DNA of 64,000 nucleotides from Trissonchulus latispiculum (taxonomy: Eukaryota > Nematoda > Enoplea > Enoplida > Ironidae), in the NCBI GenBank assembly GCA_030248195.1, contig JASAND010015613.1, positions 19,434 to 83,433 of the forward strand. The letters are read 5' to 3'. The notes under the pieces were generated by a model that did no database searches, had not been told where the DNA came from, and saw only the letters and a list, made by a program, of their open reading frames with translations. The position numbers and the translations under genes were made by a program. Shown piece by piece: positions 35,045 through 45,789 of the stretch (position 1 is the stretch's first letter; each line of letters begins with the position of its first letter).

Positions 35045-35176
35045 ACGACGTGGCAACGCGCCGAAGACGCAAAAGTTTAGAAAAAAGTAAAGAAAAACGC
35101 GCCGAAGGCGCAAAATTTTTGAAAAAAAGTAAAGAAAACGCGCCTAAGGCGCAAAATTTTTGAAAAAAGTAAAGGC
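35045..35176. repeat. three tandem 42-45-bp units with GC hairpins
   Basis: Units of the form CGCGCCGAAGGCGCAAAA followed by TTTTTGAAAAAAGTAAAG. The middle unit has a perfect GCGCC-GAAG-GCGC-like stem and the outer ones are slightly decayed. Confidence 0.75.
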
Positions 35177-35249
35177 GAGCGGTGCCCTTTAAAGGCTTCC
35201 TTCAAATGTCAACCTAAATGTCATTCCCGACTATTTTTGGGTTAATTAA

Positions 35250-35560
35250 ATGTTTTCGGTGACGCACGGATCTGCAAAACAGGACGGGCCTAAATGTCAA
35301 AGCCAAGGAGGAATGCTTTTAAGATCTTGGGGAACTAGAAATGTTAAGGGGGACACAATCTGGACTCAAAAGGGGACAAAGGTTAAGACAAACACATCAG
35401 GCCTCAGTTATATATCAGTCAAACACACGCAGTCGTTGTTTCTAACCTGTATACATGACACCGGTTACATTCCTCCCACCCCAAGAACCAGCACCGGCGA
35501 GAACACGAAGAGCCAAAAAAACTAAGTCAAACAAAAACAAAAATGCTCACCCGACATGGA
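35250..35560. other. possible retroelement 3' coding fragment
   Basis: In one plus frame the segment from about 35465 reads VTFLPPQEPAPARTRRAKK and ends at a TAA, like the basic proline-rich tail of a retroelement polyprotein. It is too short to classify. Confidence 0.2.
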
Positions 35561-35612
35561 AGTAACCTATGGTGACAATGTCCGCGGGCGTCCGCGAGGT
35601 AGGGAAATACGC

Positions 35613-36158
35613 TTAGGACACGCCCGCAAGGATCTGTGGTACTGGAAAGCAGGGTTGCGGTGTCCGCGGTTGCCACAAATAGCGAAGTTTGGACACAACG
35701 GGGTCGGTGGTTGATGGACAATAGCCGGTTGGGGTGGCGGCGGAACTGGCGGAGGTACTGGGGGAGCGGCAAGGTGGGGTTGCGCAAACGGAATAAGGAG
35801 ACGCAACGTTGGCGTTATCCGGTGCTGGTGGAGCAGGTTTAGGGAGACTCAAATCCAATGGCTGTTCCTGCTCTCCGAAAAAGTCAATGCCCACCTGAAC
35901 TGCCGAAGGTGGATTAAGGGTGGGCTGCGGGGCAATTAAATCAGAGTTCGAACCAGGAATAACTAGCGGAGCAGGCTGAAAAGAAACAGACTGTATAGAT
36001 AGATATCCTTTTTGCTGTGTGAGCGAAACCGGCCTTGATTTCTGACGCATTAAAGAAAACTGAGGCCCAACTGACCAGGAACCCAAAAACACAGTAGACT
36101 GAGCGATGCAACCTATAGCGGCGCCTCTTTGAAGTTTGCCTAGATTTTGGTTCTAACC
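35613..36158 (-). CDS. unknown Pro/Ser-rich open frame (gag-like or host exon)
   Basis: About 180 minus-strand codons are open, with higher GC than the flanks. The first part reads LQRGAAIGCIAQSTVFLGSW. The second is Pro/Ser/Ala-rich with EQPLDLSLPKP, which contains the PLDLS core known as a CtBP-binding motif; its meaning here is doubtful. Near 35640-35720 the other minus frames also stay open (CPNFAICGNRGHR), so a frameshift is possible. It lies 1.0 kb downstream (minus sense) of a segment duplicated next to the Penelope copy at 44 kb. The family is not recognised. Confidence 0.35.
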
Positions 36159-36903
36159 GTCCAGCTCAATTCGCACTCACGAGAAGGCTAGAAAAGAGCA
36201 GAAAACTTTAAAACGTTGGTGCTGTGCTAAAAGATACGTATACGCAAGGGACCCAAGTCTGGACGGGCCTCTAGCTGGTGACTAACGCCTCTACGAAATC
36301 TAAAATTATCTAGGCTATGAGGTTCCAACTGAAACATCAAAACATCAAGGGCTACCTACGGTAGTAAACTAGCTTTAAAAATGAGACGCTGTAATGTAAC
36401 TGACGCCGCCAGGGCTTAAAAATCAAAAGGGATGAACTTTCTCACATCTAGTTCATAGCTGTGTGGGGAAAACAGTCCAAGGCAAAGCTTTATAGAAACG
36501 CTAAATGCACACGCCTCGCAGAAGTGGAGACCACTTAGAGACGGGACTAGTTGCTACGCTAGGATAAGCAGTATCTACACAGTAACTATTGCGGCGGTAA
36601 TAATGTTAGCTTGCAAAACGAATGCTGGTATTTCAGCCATACAAAAGCACACAAAACTATGACCACCCTGGAAAGACACACAAACAGCAACATTAATGAC
36701 AGAGAAAAGGAAGGAGGTACATCAATGACAGTAATGACAAACTTCATGTATACATGTTTTTTAATTTCAGACTGTCTGGCTTCTAAACAAGGTTTCCTGG
36801 AGCAGTCACAAGTATATGTATATATGTATATATGTTTTCAGTCTCCGCTACTTCGGCTCCGCAGTAATAGGTTCAATTCGTTGGGAAGTCTGGACTACGT
36901 CTG

Positions 36904-37164
36904 TCATTCTGCACTGCTCCAGCTCCAGCGTTCGGGCGAATCGTACTCTGATTCTTCCGATTCCTGTGACTCCTGCCACGGCATCAACATCGAAGTGATA
37001 TCAATTGGCTTCTGTGGTAGATTCCAAGATAAATACGTCAGACTGTTTTGCAGGGAACTACGCAGAATGGACTGGAAACGCTCCGTTCGGCGATGAGATC
37101 GGTGGTAGCTCCATGGACACCAAAACAGAGCTGAAAGAACCAGCGCTCTGGGATGATCGGACAT
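36904..37164 (-). CDS. unknown open frame with acidic C-terminus
   Basis: ATG at 37164 (minus) opens 86 codons with no recognised domain. The C-terminus is Glu/Ser-rich (WQESQESEESEYDSPERW). It sits directly after the duplicated segment 37187-37656 in the minus sense and may belong to the same broken retroelement or gene as 35613-36158. Confidence 0.3.
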   Translation of the reverse strand: MSDHPRALVLSALFWCPWSYHRSHRRTERFQSILRSSLQNSLTYLSWNLPQKPIDITSMLMPWQESQESEESEYDSPERWSWSSAE

Positions 37165-37186
37165 GAGAAACGAGCGGAGAGGTGTA

Positions 37187-37656
37187 AAAACAAAGTAAGG
37201 AAAGGTGGTAAGAATAACTTCTTACCATCACAAACCGAGACCGTTATTTCAAATTAATACAAGCTAAAACTATCCGAAACAGAATTACTAGATCGACCAG
37301 TAGCCATATTCAAATCGAACAAAGTAATTTAGATATGAAAATAAATAAAAATAAAAATAACAACTTTACAGAAAAATGTACCAACTCCAAATGAGTGCCC
37401 ATAACATGAAATATATTGTCAGTGCTTAACATTAACAGTGGCTGAAGTACTTGCAAGTATATAACCCAAGGATGAGTGCTCTAGCCCCATGCGTCTCATC
37501 GCCCAGCCTCACCAGATGCGCACCTGGCATGGGGAAACTGGGCGGTTATATACTTTCCTTCAGATAGTGATTTGCAAAAATGCCCTTACGGACGAGTGCA
37601 AAATAGGAGAAAAGGTTTGTAATAACATACGTATATACAGATTTGAATGTCAATAT
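37187..37656. repeat. 470-bp duplicated segment, copy 1
   Basis: Almost identical to 43551-44022 (one obvious difference, TTTGCAAAA against TTTACAAAA). On its left lies the 36904 open frame and on its right element E3, whereas copy 2 is followed by the Penelope 3' end. In the minus sense it has a TATATACTTGC box and a short ATG frame. Confidence 0.92.
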
Positions 37657-39834
37657 CATAGGGGTCGCGGCAGCGACCCCTATAATATGTGTCAAAATTC
37701 CCTGGAGACACCGTAAAATAAGCTGCGCAGAGGCTGCGCAAAATCCTGCGCAGATCCTGCGCAGATTTCATGCGCAAATTGTAGAGCACATCGAGTTTAG
37801 TATGTGTGCGAATTTTCAGCCCCGTATCACTTTCCGTTAAAAAGTTGCGCCCCGGACCGGTTATGGCGGCGATGTTTTTTTTCGGTTTCTCCTATTTAAT
37901 GGTCGTATTGTCCTGACTTTCCGCCTCTTTCACGTAATCTGCAGCGGAGGCCGGACCTAAAGGGGTATAGGGTCTGGTAGTACCCCATGCGCCATTTAAG
38001 AATCGCTACTTTTTTTGCGCCGCAGGTGCGCCACAGCGCCGCAGCGGCGCCGCAAAGTCGGCTCAGAGCGAAAAGTGACCATTTTTGTGGTCGCTGCGCA
38101 GCTCGAACGTTAAGAGCTGGAGCCGATTTCTTTTTATATTCAGAAACTACATAAATTGAACTAACTAAATAGCTAAGTCTTGTTTCTCTATCACTTCCCA
38201 TGCGACCACAGTGGCCGGTCAAAAATGGTGAAAATTCGAAAAATGAAAAATCGAAATTTCTCGCTGTGTATTCAACTTAGAGAGCTCAATTCTTTCATAC
38301 AAAGGTTTTCTGGCACGGCGAATTGATTCCCGTAAGCAGTTTTGCCGTCGGACCCACCCATATTGCTGGGCTGGTTCCACTTTGCTGTCGGGAGGGTCAA
38401 GTCGGTACCGACTTCCAAGAACACCATATAGGACTGTGCATAGCCTCTCAAAACTTTGTCCATAGGGGTTTTCTGGTGCGCCCAGCTCATTTCCGGTGTC
38501 CGTTTTGCCGTCCGACCCACCCATTTTGCTGGGCTGGTTCCACTTTGCTGTCGGGAGGGTCAAGTCGGTACCGACTTGCAAGAACACCATATAGGACTGT
38601 GCATGGCCTCTCAAAACTTTGTCCATAGAGGTTTTCTGGTGCGCCCAGCTCATTCCCGGAGTCCGTTTTGCCGTCCGACCCACCCATTTTGCTGGACTGG
38701 CTCCACTTTGCCGTTTGAAGGGTAAATCGGGTAGGGGGTCAAGTGGTCAAAAATAAAATTTTTCAAAAGTGGTCAAATTTGGTACCAAATGAAAGCCCTA
38801 AGTGAGCTGAACAACTTTTGTCATAGAATTGCATGCTCAAAGTGGCTGTAGAGTGCTGTGGTAGGGTGGGGGTGGGGACTTGGTGATTTTGGGTCAAAAA
38901 TAAAATTTTTCAAAAGTGGTTAAATTTGGTATCAAATGAAAGCCCTGAGTGAGATGAGCAACTTTTGTCATAGAAGTGCGTACCTAAAGTGGCTGTAGAG
39001 GCCTGTGATGGGGTGGGGTGGGGACTTAGGCGATTTTGGGTCAAAAATTAAAATTTTCAAAAGCGGTCAAATTTGGTACCAAATGAAAGCCCGCATCGAA
39101 CTGAGCAACTTTTGTCATAGAAGTGCGTGTCTAAAGTGGCTGTAGAGGGCTGTGGTGGGGTGGGGTGGGGACTTAGGCGATTTTGGGTCAAAAATTAAAA
39201 TTTTCAAAAGCGGTCAAATTTGGTACCAAATAAAAGCCCGCATCGAACTGAGCAACGTTTGTCATAGAAGTGCGTACCTAAAGTGGCTGTAGAGGCCTGT
39301 GGTGGGGTGGAGTGGGGACTTAGGCGATTTTGAGTCAAAAATTAAAATTTTCAAAAGCGGTCAAATTTGGTACCAAATGAAAGCCCGCATCGAACTGAGC
39401 AACTTTTGTCATAGAAGTGCGTACCTAAAGTGGCTGTAGAGGGCTGTGGTGGGGTGGGGTGGGGACTTAGGCGATTTTGGGTCAAAAATTAAAATTTTCA
39501 AAAGTGGTCAAATTTGGTACCAAATGAAAGCCCGCATCGAACTGAGCAACTTTTGTCATAGAAGTGCGTACCTAAAGTGGCTGTAGAGGCCTGTGGTGGG
39601 GTGGAGTGGGGTCTTAGGCGATTTTGGGTCAAAAATGAAATTTTTCGAAAGTGGTCAAATTTCGAGTCAAATGAAGGCCTGCATCGAACTGAACAACTTT
39701 CGCCATAGAACCACCCACCCAAACTTGCTGTGTCGGATTTACTTGCTTTCTTATCCGGAATTTAAACGACAGACATAGGCCCAACACACATATTATCCCC
39801 TTTTGTGCGGAGCATTTTTGTTACGTGTGTATAT
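37656..39834 (+). mobile_element. composite hairpin-ended element E3
   Basis: Same order as E1: TCATAGGGG hairpin end, TGCGCAG words, the GCGCCGCAG block, monomers (38340-38710), 147-bp satellite (38735-39725), and the right end GTGCGGAGCATTTTTGTTAC. At 39029 and 39176 the satellite word GGCGATTTTGGGTC recurs 147 bp apart. E1 and E3 are full-length copies, about 2.03 and 2.18 kb. Confidence 0.82.
38735..39725. repeat. 147-bp satellite array (E3)
   Basis: About 6-7 units with period 147, matching the E1 array in sequence and orientation. E3 has about one more unit than E1, so unit number changes between copies. Confidence 0.88.
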
Positions 39835-39891
39835 ATACATATACATACACATATATATACCTACTTTCAAAAATAATTACTAATTAAAGAA

Positions 39892-41190
39892 TTATCTAAA
39901 ATTCTTTAATTGTAAAGGGACGTCAAAAATCAAGTTATCAAAAAACGGAGACTTGTTTCTCCAAATTTTGATTATATGGTGCAGTTCGTTCTTTGAATAT
40001 TTTCTATTTACCAATTTTTGAATGAGCAACTGAATTGCTTTCAAAAGACTCGAAGAGTTTAACACAGTTATTCGATTTAGTTCATTTTCAATAATTTTAA
40101 TGCACATCTTATTAGAAAAATTAGAATTGGCGTGTGGAAACTTTAGAGTATTAAAAGGAAAAGAATTGGTTTTATCGAAGTTAGTTGTAACTAAATTTTT
40201 ATTTATAACTTTTATATTTATATCTAAAACATCAGCTAACCAATACAGGTCATTCTGTTTCTTCAAAATAAGAGAATTTGGATAAATATATTTAATTAAA
40301 GTATTAAAAATTCCGTTTTCATTAAAAATGGTAAGATCATCCATATATCTGAAAATTAGGTATAAATTTTTTGCCGTTTTCCAGTCTTTTTTCATCAGTA
40401 CTTGTTTCATAAAAGAAAACTCACAATTAAATAAAAATAAATTTACTAAAAATGGAGCACAGTCTGTGTCCATTGGAACGCCTATTTTTTGAAGACAAAG
40501 CTTGTCTCCAACTTTAAACTATGTGTTTTTTACGATACATTTAATATATTGCATTAGCTTATTATTGTCAATAAAATTTTTTGATTTTGAGTTATTACTC
40601 CATGTGGCCTTATATTTATTGGCGATCATTCCGTTAGAACCCATAAATTTCTCCAATAAGTTATACATGTGTGTAAAAATATCAGTATGTGTTAAAGAAG
40701 TGTACATTTCAGTAAAATCATATGTTGCAATCGATTTTGCTGTACCATTCTTGTTGATATTCCTTATAGCAGTGACAATTTCTTTTGAATTTTCTATTAT
40801 CCAAAACAATTTAATTCGGTATGTACCATTTTTCTCCATGACTTTACAATAGTTTTTAACTTTTTTTATATATCATCTTGAAACAATTGGATACAGTAGT
40901 TGATAAGGGTTTCAAAAAAGCATGCTTACTCGAAATTATTACTCTAAATTTGATTGGAGATTTATGAAATTTGGGAAGAATTTGTATAAATGGCAAACAA
41001 TTGTCATTTACTATTGCATTCATGCCATAGACAACCAATAATTTTTCCGTTATCTGTGATGTTGTCAAGTTAACATAACCATAATGCGGAACCTGTTTCT
41101 TTCAAAATTTGCTTGCAATAAAATTCTTTACATATAATGCTAAAATTTTGAGGTGCTTTATCAATTACAGTGATTACAATTTTTGTAGCT
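39892..41190 (-). pseudogene. Penelope copy 1: reverse transcriptase, broken
   Basis: Motifs in order: LPKFHKSPIKFRVIISS, ATYDFTEMYTSL (motif A Asp), VPMDTDCAPF (motif B) and FRYMDDLTIF (motif C). Breaks against copy 2 are: a frameshift near 41080 (ETGSA to YGYVNLTT), an extra-base region near 41040, a shift near 40855, and TAG in place of Tyr at about 40521 (KNT-stop-FKVG). The motif B Gly is also Asp (PMD for PMG). YMDD is intact, but the gene cannot make the full protein. Confidence 0.88.
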
Positions 41191-42008
41191 CCTTCAAATA
41201 ACTCTGTGCACTAAAAGATAATGTATCTTTTTTGTTGAACTTCGAATGCCTATATTTTGAAGCATACTTCATCATCTCATGCTTGCAAGTAGATAATATT
41301 TCTCTTTTCCAGGTATCAAGGTCACATGCATTGCCTTGGAACCTTTCAGCATATTTAGCAATATAATTAGTTAACCCATCACTTATAGAAGTCAAACATT
41401 TTTGGATATTCAAAGGTTTTTTCATTCTATACTTCGGCCCTTTCTTCATCAAATTTCTTAATTCTATATTTTCTATTATATACATTTAAATCACCAGTGA
41501 TTATATGTTTATGATGATTATCCATAAATCTAGATGTATGACATTGGCACCTATAAGGTGAATTATAAAGGTCGTCAATATTTGCTGTTTGAATACTATT
41601 TCTATAATTAAATAAAAATGTAGATATCGGCTTGTCATAAGAAAATATAATCCATGGCTTAGAATAGTCCTTGTCTGTACAGCTATCAAGACTATACCAA
41701 AGTTTTGCATGCTTATTAAAAATTTTTTGAAATTTTAAGGTATCCATTAATTTATTTTCAGAATGTAAAAACATTTTAGGCTTTTGACATTTGGTTTTGC
41801 TGCTGGGATTTCTAACTGATTCTAGCTTTGCTCGAATTAAATCCCTTAGTATTTCAGTAAGACAAGTTTCTCTGCATTCAAGTACATCATAATACAACAT
41901 TTTAAGCATTTGCTTAGGTTTGGTAAAAATCATTGAAAAAACACATCTACGAAAATTTTTCAGATCCTCAGAATACAAACTAGTAAGTTCGTCAAAAAAT
42001 GTCAACAC
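41174..42008 (-). pseudogene. Penelope copy 1: linker region, frameshifted
   Basis: Two overlapping frames (42008-41427 and 41485-41174) continue the polyprotein after frameshifts. The text includes WSSEEVLTFFDELTSLYSED and DLDTWKREILSTCKHEMM. At about 41190 the frame shifts again into EGATKIVITVIDKAPQNF, the conserved entry to the Penelope reverse transcriptase (VIDKAP.NF...CK.FY). Confidence 0.75.
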
Positions 42009-42612
42009 TTCTTCTGAACTCCACCTGTGTTATGGTACTACCAGGTTTTTTAGGACCTCTTTCTCTTCGAAATTCATGTATTCTATCTTTTTTATGAAAA
42101 TTATTAAATATCGAAATGTTTTGATTTTCACCCTTCAAGATTGAATTGAGCCCATACGGATATTTTGTTTTCAGTTGCTTAATCCAAAAGGCTTCTCTTT
42201 CTGTTCTAATAGCTTTTTCCTCGATATCATTTCCTTTCGATGTCAATTTTTCAATTATCTGAACTTCATAATTCTTCTTGCAAAAACCGTTATTAAAGTG
42301 TTCTATCAGCTCAGTACATCCTGATTTACTGCTTTTTCGTATTGAATAATCGTGCTCACGAATTCTTTCTTTAAGCATTCTTTTTGTTTCTCCTACATAT
42401 TTCATATCACAATCTTTACAAGTAATTAAATAAATTAAATTTTTTGTTGTACAAGATAAAGAAGGCTGTTGATTCAAAATTTTATACGACTGTGCGTTAT
42501 AACTTCCATAATAGGTATCGGAGCAATTAGCCTTATCGCATGTCAAACATCGACCAAAACACTTCTCGTATGCGGCAGGTGAGAATTTAGCCACCCTGAA
42601 GGAATACCTCAC
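41992..42612 (-). pseudogene. Penelope copy 1: zinc motif and GIY-YIG domain
   Basis: 206 open codons. Cys18, 22, 25 and 30 form a CFGRCLTC...C cluster; Cys54, 65 and 68 follow. GIY-YIG is represented by NLIYLITC (58-65) and MKYVGETKRMLKERIREH (70-87). The later TEREAFWIKQL (137-147) holds the candidate metal-binding Glu and KYPYGLN the closing Asn. GTG, not ATG, heads the track and an upstream stop lies at about 42645, so the natural start is lost. One extra base near 42019 shifts the frame into the linker (WSSEEVLTFFDEL). Confidence 0.85.
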
Positions 42613-42613
42613 C

Positions 42614-42800
42614 CAAGGTAGTCCGGGTGGACGCGGGGTGGATTCCTACTAGTCAGAGTTTGCCTGACTTTAGTGGGCGCGACCACCATTGGGCTAAACA
42701 GCCCTCCCACTGTCCCATTTGCAGCCTGGCCTGTCAGTGAACCGCGACTTGAAACTGACAGTTATAACCGGTTCACACCAATGGCGCCTTTTGATAAACC
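42614..42800. other. GC-rich 5' flank of the Penelope element
   Basis: GC-rich against its surroundings, with complementary words (ACTAGTCAGAGTTTGCCTGACTTTAGT can pair partly with itself). It may be the element's 5' region. I looked for a hammerhead core (CTGATGA...GAAA) as known in other Penelope elements and did not find one. Confidence 0.35.
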
Positions 42801-43018
42801 TTAAAGGCAAAAACGAGAGGCTTACTCGTTTTTTAAATTTTAAAATTCTGTTTAAAACATAAGCAAAATTTTTCTTTAAAATCAAAATTTTATTTCAAGC
42901 TAATGAATTAGATTTATTGGCTACACTAGAGCCAAGATACGATTAAATCATAACAGTTAATCGATTGGAAAACATATGTTTTAGAATTATTAATTGCTCC
43001 GAACTTTTATATAACATT

Positions 43019-43021
<3 letters not shown>

Positions 43022-43074
<53 letters not shown>
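43022..43074. repeat. (TA)n microsatellite
   Basis: Pure TA run upstream of the first Penelope copy, followed by a short palindromic TATATATAGGG/CGGTATATATATA stretch to about 43118. Confidence 0.95.
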
Positions 43075-43076
<2 letters not shown>

Positions 43077-43126
43077 ATATATAGGGTATCCCACCGTAGG
43101 CGGTATATATATATATACACATAGAT

Positions 43127-43202
43127 ATGTCCTACAAAGTAGGATTAAATAGAACCACGAAGGTTGTCCTACAAAGTAGGATTAAATAGAACCACGAAGG
43201 TT
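43127..43202. repeat. 37-bp direct repeat, two copies
   Basis: GTCCTACAAAGTAGGATTAA and the following AATAGAACCACGAAGGTT are repeated back to back. Each unit begins with the small palindrome TCCTACAAAGTAGGA. A third, diverged half follows. Confidence 0.85.
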
Positions 43203-43550
43203 GTTGTAAGTAAAATTAAATAGAACATCATGGGTTATAAATAAAAAGAAGGGGGTTAGAGTATGAATTGGAAAGTTAAAATTGAAATGAAGATTTTTTG
43301 TAATTTTGTTAACATTTGTTAACTATTTTCAAAATATTTTTATATAATATACTGGTCGAAAGTTTTTCACCCAGGGATTAACAATCACCTGGGTGACTAT
43401 ATGGAAAAAATTTTTGGACAAGTCATGAAAATAGTTTTTTGGACAAGTCATGAAAATAGAATTATAAGTGGGGTCTTCGCACAGCAGTGTGCTAACACAG
43501 AGAGGAACGTGGGAGTGATCCTCAACCTTTCGAACCCCTGTGTGTCCACG

Positions 43551-44022
43551 AAAAAACAAAGTAAGGAAAGGTGGTAAGAATAACTTCTTACCATCACAAA
43601 CCGAGACCGTTATTTCAAATTAATACAAGCTAAAACTATCCGAAACAGAATTACTAGATCGACCAGTAGCCATATTCAAATCGAACAAAGTAATTTAGAT
43701 ATGAAAATAAATAAAAATAAAAATAACAACTTTACAGAAAAATGTACCAACTCCAAATGAGTGCCCATAACATGAAATATATTGTCAGTGCTTAACATTA
43801 ACAGTGGCTGAAGTACTTGCAAGTATATAACCCAAGGATGAGTGCTCTAGCCCCATGCGTCTCATCGCCCAGCCTCACCAGATGCGCACCTGGCATGGGG
43901 AAACTGGGCGGTTATATACTTTCCTTCAGATAGTGATTTACAAAAATGCCCTTACGGACGAGTGCAAAATAGGAGAAAAGGTTTGTAATAACATACGTAT
44001 ATACAGATTTGAATGTCAATAT
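43551..44022. repeat. 470-bp duplicated segment, copy 2
   Basis: See 37187-37656. Copy 2 ends where the Penelope 3' end begins (GTATATATACATATACATG), so the element may have inserted here or the copy was carried with it. Confidence 0.92.
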
Positions 44023-44085
44023 GTATATATACATATACATGTACATATATATACCTACTTTCAAAAATAATTACTAATTAAAGAA

Positions 44086-45789
44086 TTATCTAAAATTCCT
44101 TAATTGTAAAGGGACGTCAAAAATCAAGTTATCAAAAAACGGAGACTTGTTTCTCCAAATTTTGATTATATGGTGCAGTTCGTTCTTTGAATATTTTCTA
44201 TTTACCAATTTTTGAATGAGCAACTGAATTGCTTTCAAAAGACTAGAAGAATAAGAGTTTAACACAGTTATTCGATTTAGTTCATTTTCAATAATTTTAA
44301 TGCACATCTTATTAGAAAAATTAGAATTGGCGTGTGGAAACTTTAGAGTATTAAAAGGAAAAGAATTGGTTTTATCGAAGTTAGTTGTAACTAAATTTTT
44401 ATTTATAATTTTTATATTTATATCTAAAACATCAGCTAACCAATACAGGTCATTCTGTTTCTTCAAAATAAGAGAATTTGGATAAATATATTTAATTAAA
44501 GTATTAAAAATTCCGTTATCATTAAAAATGGTAGGATCATCCATATATCTGAAAATTAGGTATAACTTTTTTGCCGTTTTCCAGTCATTTTTCATCAGTA
44601 CTTGTTTCATAAAAGAAAACTCACAATTAAATAAAAATAAATTTACTAAAAATGGAGCACAGTCTGTGCCCATTGGAACGCCTATTTTTTGAAGACAAAG
44701 CTTGTCTCCAACTTTAAAATATGTGTTTTTTACGATACATTTAATATATTGCATTAGCTTATTATTGTCAATAAAATTTTTTGATTTTGAGTTATTACTC
44801 CATGTGGCCTTATATTTATTGGCGATCATTCCGTTAGAACCCATAAATTTCTCCAATAAGTTATACATGTGTGTAAAAATATCAGTATGTGTTAAAGAAG
44901 TGTACATTTCAGTAAAATCATATGTTGCAATCGATTTTGCAGTACCATTCTTGTTGATATTCCTTATAGCGGTGACAATTTCTTTTGAATTTTCTATTAT
45001 CCAAAACAATTTAATTCGGTATCTACCATTTTTCTCCATGACTTTACAATAGTTTTTAACTTTTTTATATATCAACTTCAAACAATTGGATACAGTAGTT
45101 GATAAGGGTTTCAAAAAAGCATGCTTACTCGAAATTATTACTCTAAATTTGATTGGAGATTTATGAAATTTGGGAAGAATTTGTATAAGTGGCAAACAAT
45201 TGTCATTTACTATTGCATTCATGCCATAGTCAACCAATTTTTCCGTTATCTGTGATGTTGTCAAATTAACCTTAAGTCCATACAAGTTGCTAGGGTTTGG
45301 TAGTTTGACAATAAACAGTTGGGACCTCAGTGAGTTAAAGGCCTTGACCCATTGGTCGGGAGTTTCAGCAACAGCTAATGTACGGATATCTATCTCTGTT
45401 AATACTAACTCAGAAGTTCGCAGGGTTATAGGGTGTCGGGATTCTTGTTTGGAAGATCGCTGGGCGAAAACTGTAATCTCAGCAAACGGGTTTGCTATCC
45501 GATCGGACTCTTCTATGTAAGACTGAGTGTACGCAGACAGTAGAGATGGCGCAGGGTCAAAGGCTACGTAAAATGGCGCTGTAGGTCCATATTGGCATTG
45601 TGTGAGCATCTTCCGGTCAGACAGTGGTAGGTAGTTCAGTTCTTGTTCCATCGCGTTTGTCCAATTGTTGTTTAGCATAAAATTGGAATACAACCGGGTA
45701 ACAAGGAATATATATATATACAAGTAATAAAAATGCTCCTCTGGAGCATGAAAAAAGTAATATGGGTGATGGTGAGGTTGCAAAATCAA
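44086..45789 (-). CDS. chimeric open frame: gag-like N-terminus fused to Penelope reverse transcriptase
   Basis: 567 open codons; the first ATG that avoids the adjacent foldback arm is at 45651 (Met47). Residues 47-174 (MEQELNYLPLSDRKMLTQC ... YGLKV) are unrelated to Penelope; TPDQWVKAFN and the following pattern loosely recall retroelement gag. From residue 175 (NLTTSQITEKL) it matches Penelope copy 1 at very high identity: LPKFHKSPIKFRVIIS (205-220), YDFTEMYTSL (290-299), IGVPMGTDCAPF (369-380) and YMDD (415-418). It lacks the GIY-YIG domain and the frame-breaking lesions of copy 1. Whether it is expressed is unknown. Confidence 0.8.
   Translation of the reverse strand: MILQPHHHPYYFFHAPEEHFYYLYIYIFLVTRLYSNFMLNNNWTNAMEQELNYLPLSDRKMLTQCQYGPTAPFYVAFDPAPSLLSAYTQSYIEESDRIANPFAEITVFAQRSSKQESRHPITLRTSELVLTEIDIRTLAVAETPDQWVKAFNSLRSQLFIVKLPNPSNLYGLKVNLTTSQITEKLVDYGMNAIVNDNCLPLIQILPKFHKSPIKFRVIISSKHAFLKPLSTTVSNCLKLIYKKVKNYCKVMEKNGRYRIKLFWIIENSKEIVTAIRNINKNGTAKSIATYDFTEMYTSLTHTDIFTHMYNLLEKFMGSNGMIANKYKATWSNNSKSKNFIDNNKLMQYIKCIVKNTYFKVGDKLCLQKIGVPMGTDCAPFLVNLFLFNCEFSFMKQVLMKNDWKTAKKLYLIFRYMDDPTIFNDNGIFNTLIKYIYPNSLILKKQNDLYWLADVLDINIKIINKNLVTTNFDKTNSFPFNTLKFPHANSNFSNKMCIKIIENELNRITVLNSYSSSLLKAIQLLIQKLVNRKYSKNELHHIIKIWRNKSPFFDNLIFDVPLQLRNFR

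Larger units (their letters stand above)
39836..42640 (-). mobile_element. Penelope-like retroelement, N-terminal GIY-YIG type, copy 1
   Basis: On the minus strand the order is Cys-rich zinc-binding motif, GIY-YIG nuclease (about 42612-42000), linker (about 42010-41170) and Penelope-type reverse transcriptase (about 41160-39892). Canonical Penelope elements have GIY-YIG after the reverse transcriptase. The permuted order is known from the Chlamys/Naiad group, so a Naiad-like element is the best fit. The 3' end at about 39836-39890 is shared with copy 2. Several frameshifts and a nonsense codon make it inactive. Confidence 0.85.

Noticed and set aside
41174..42612. Selenocysteine (in-frame TGA) as reported for some Naiad-type elements
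   Set aside because: The frame breaks seen here are single-base shifts and a TAG, and the conserved Cys positions are ordinary Cys codons.
42612..43550. Hammerhead ribozyme expected near Penelope-like elements
   Set aside because: I searched both strands for CTGATGA with GAAA and a pairable stem; only isolated CTGATGA words occur (for example near 26745, 32346 and 55615) without the rest of the core.
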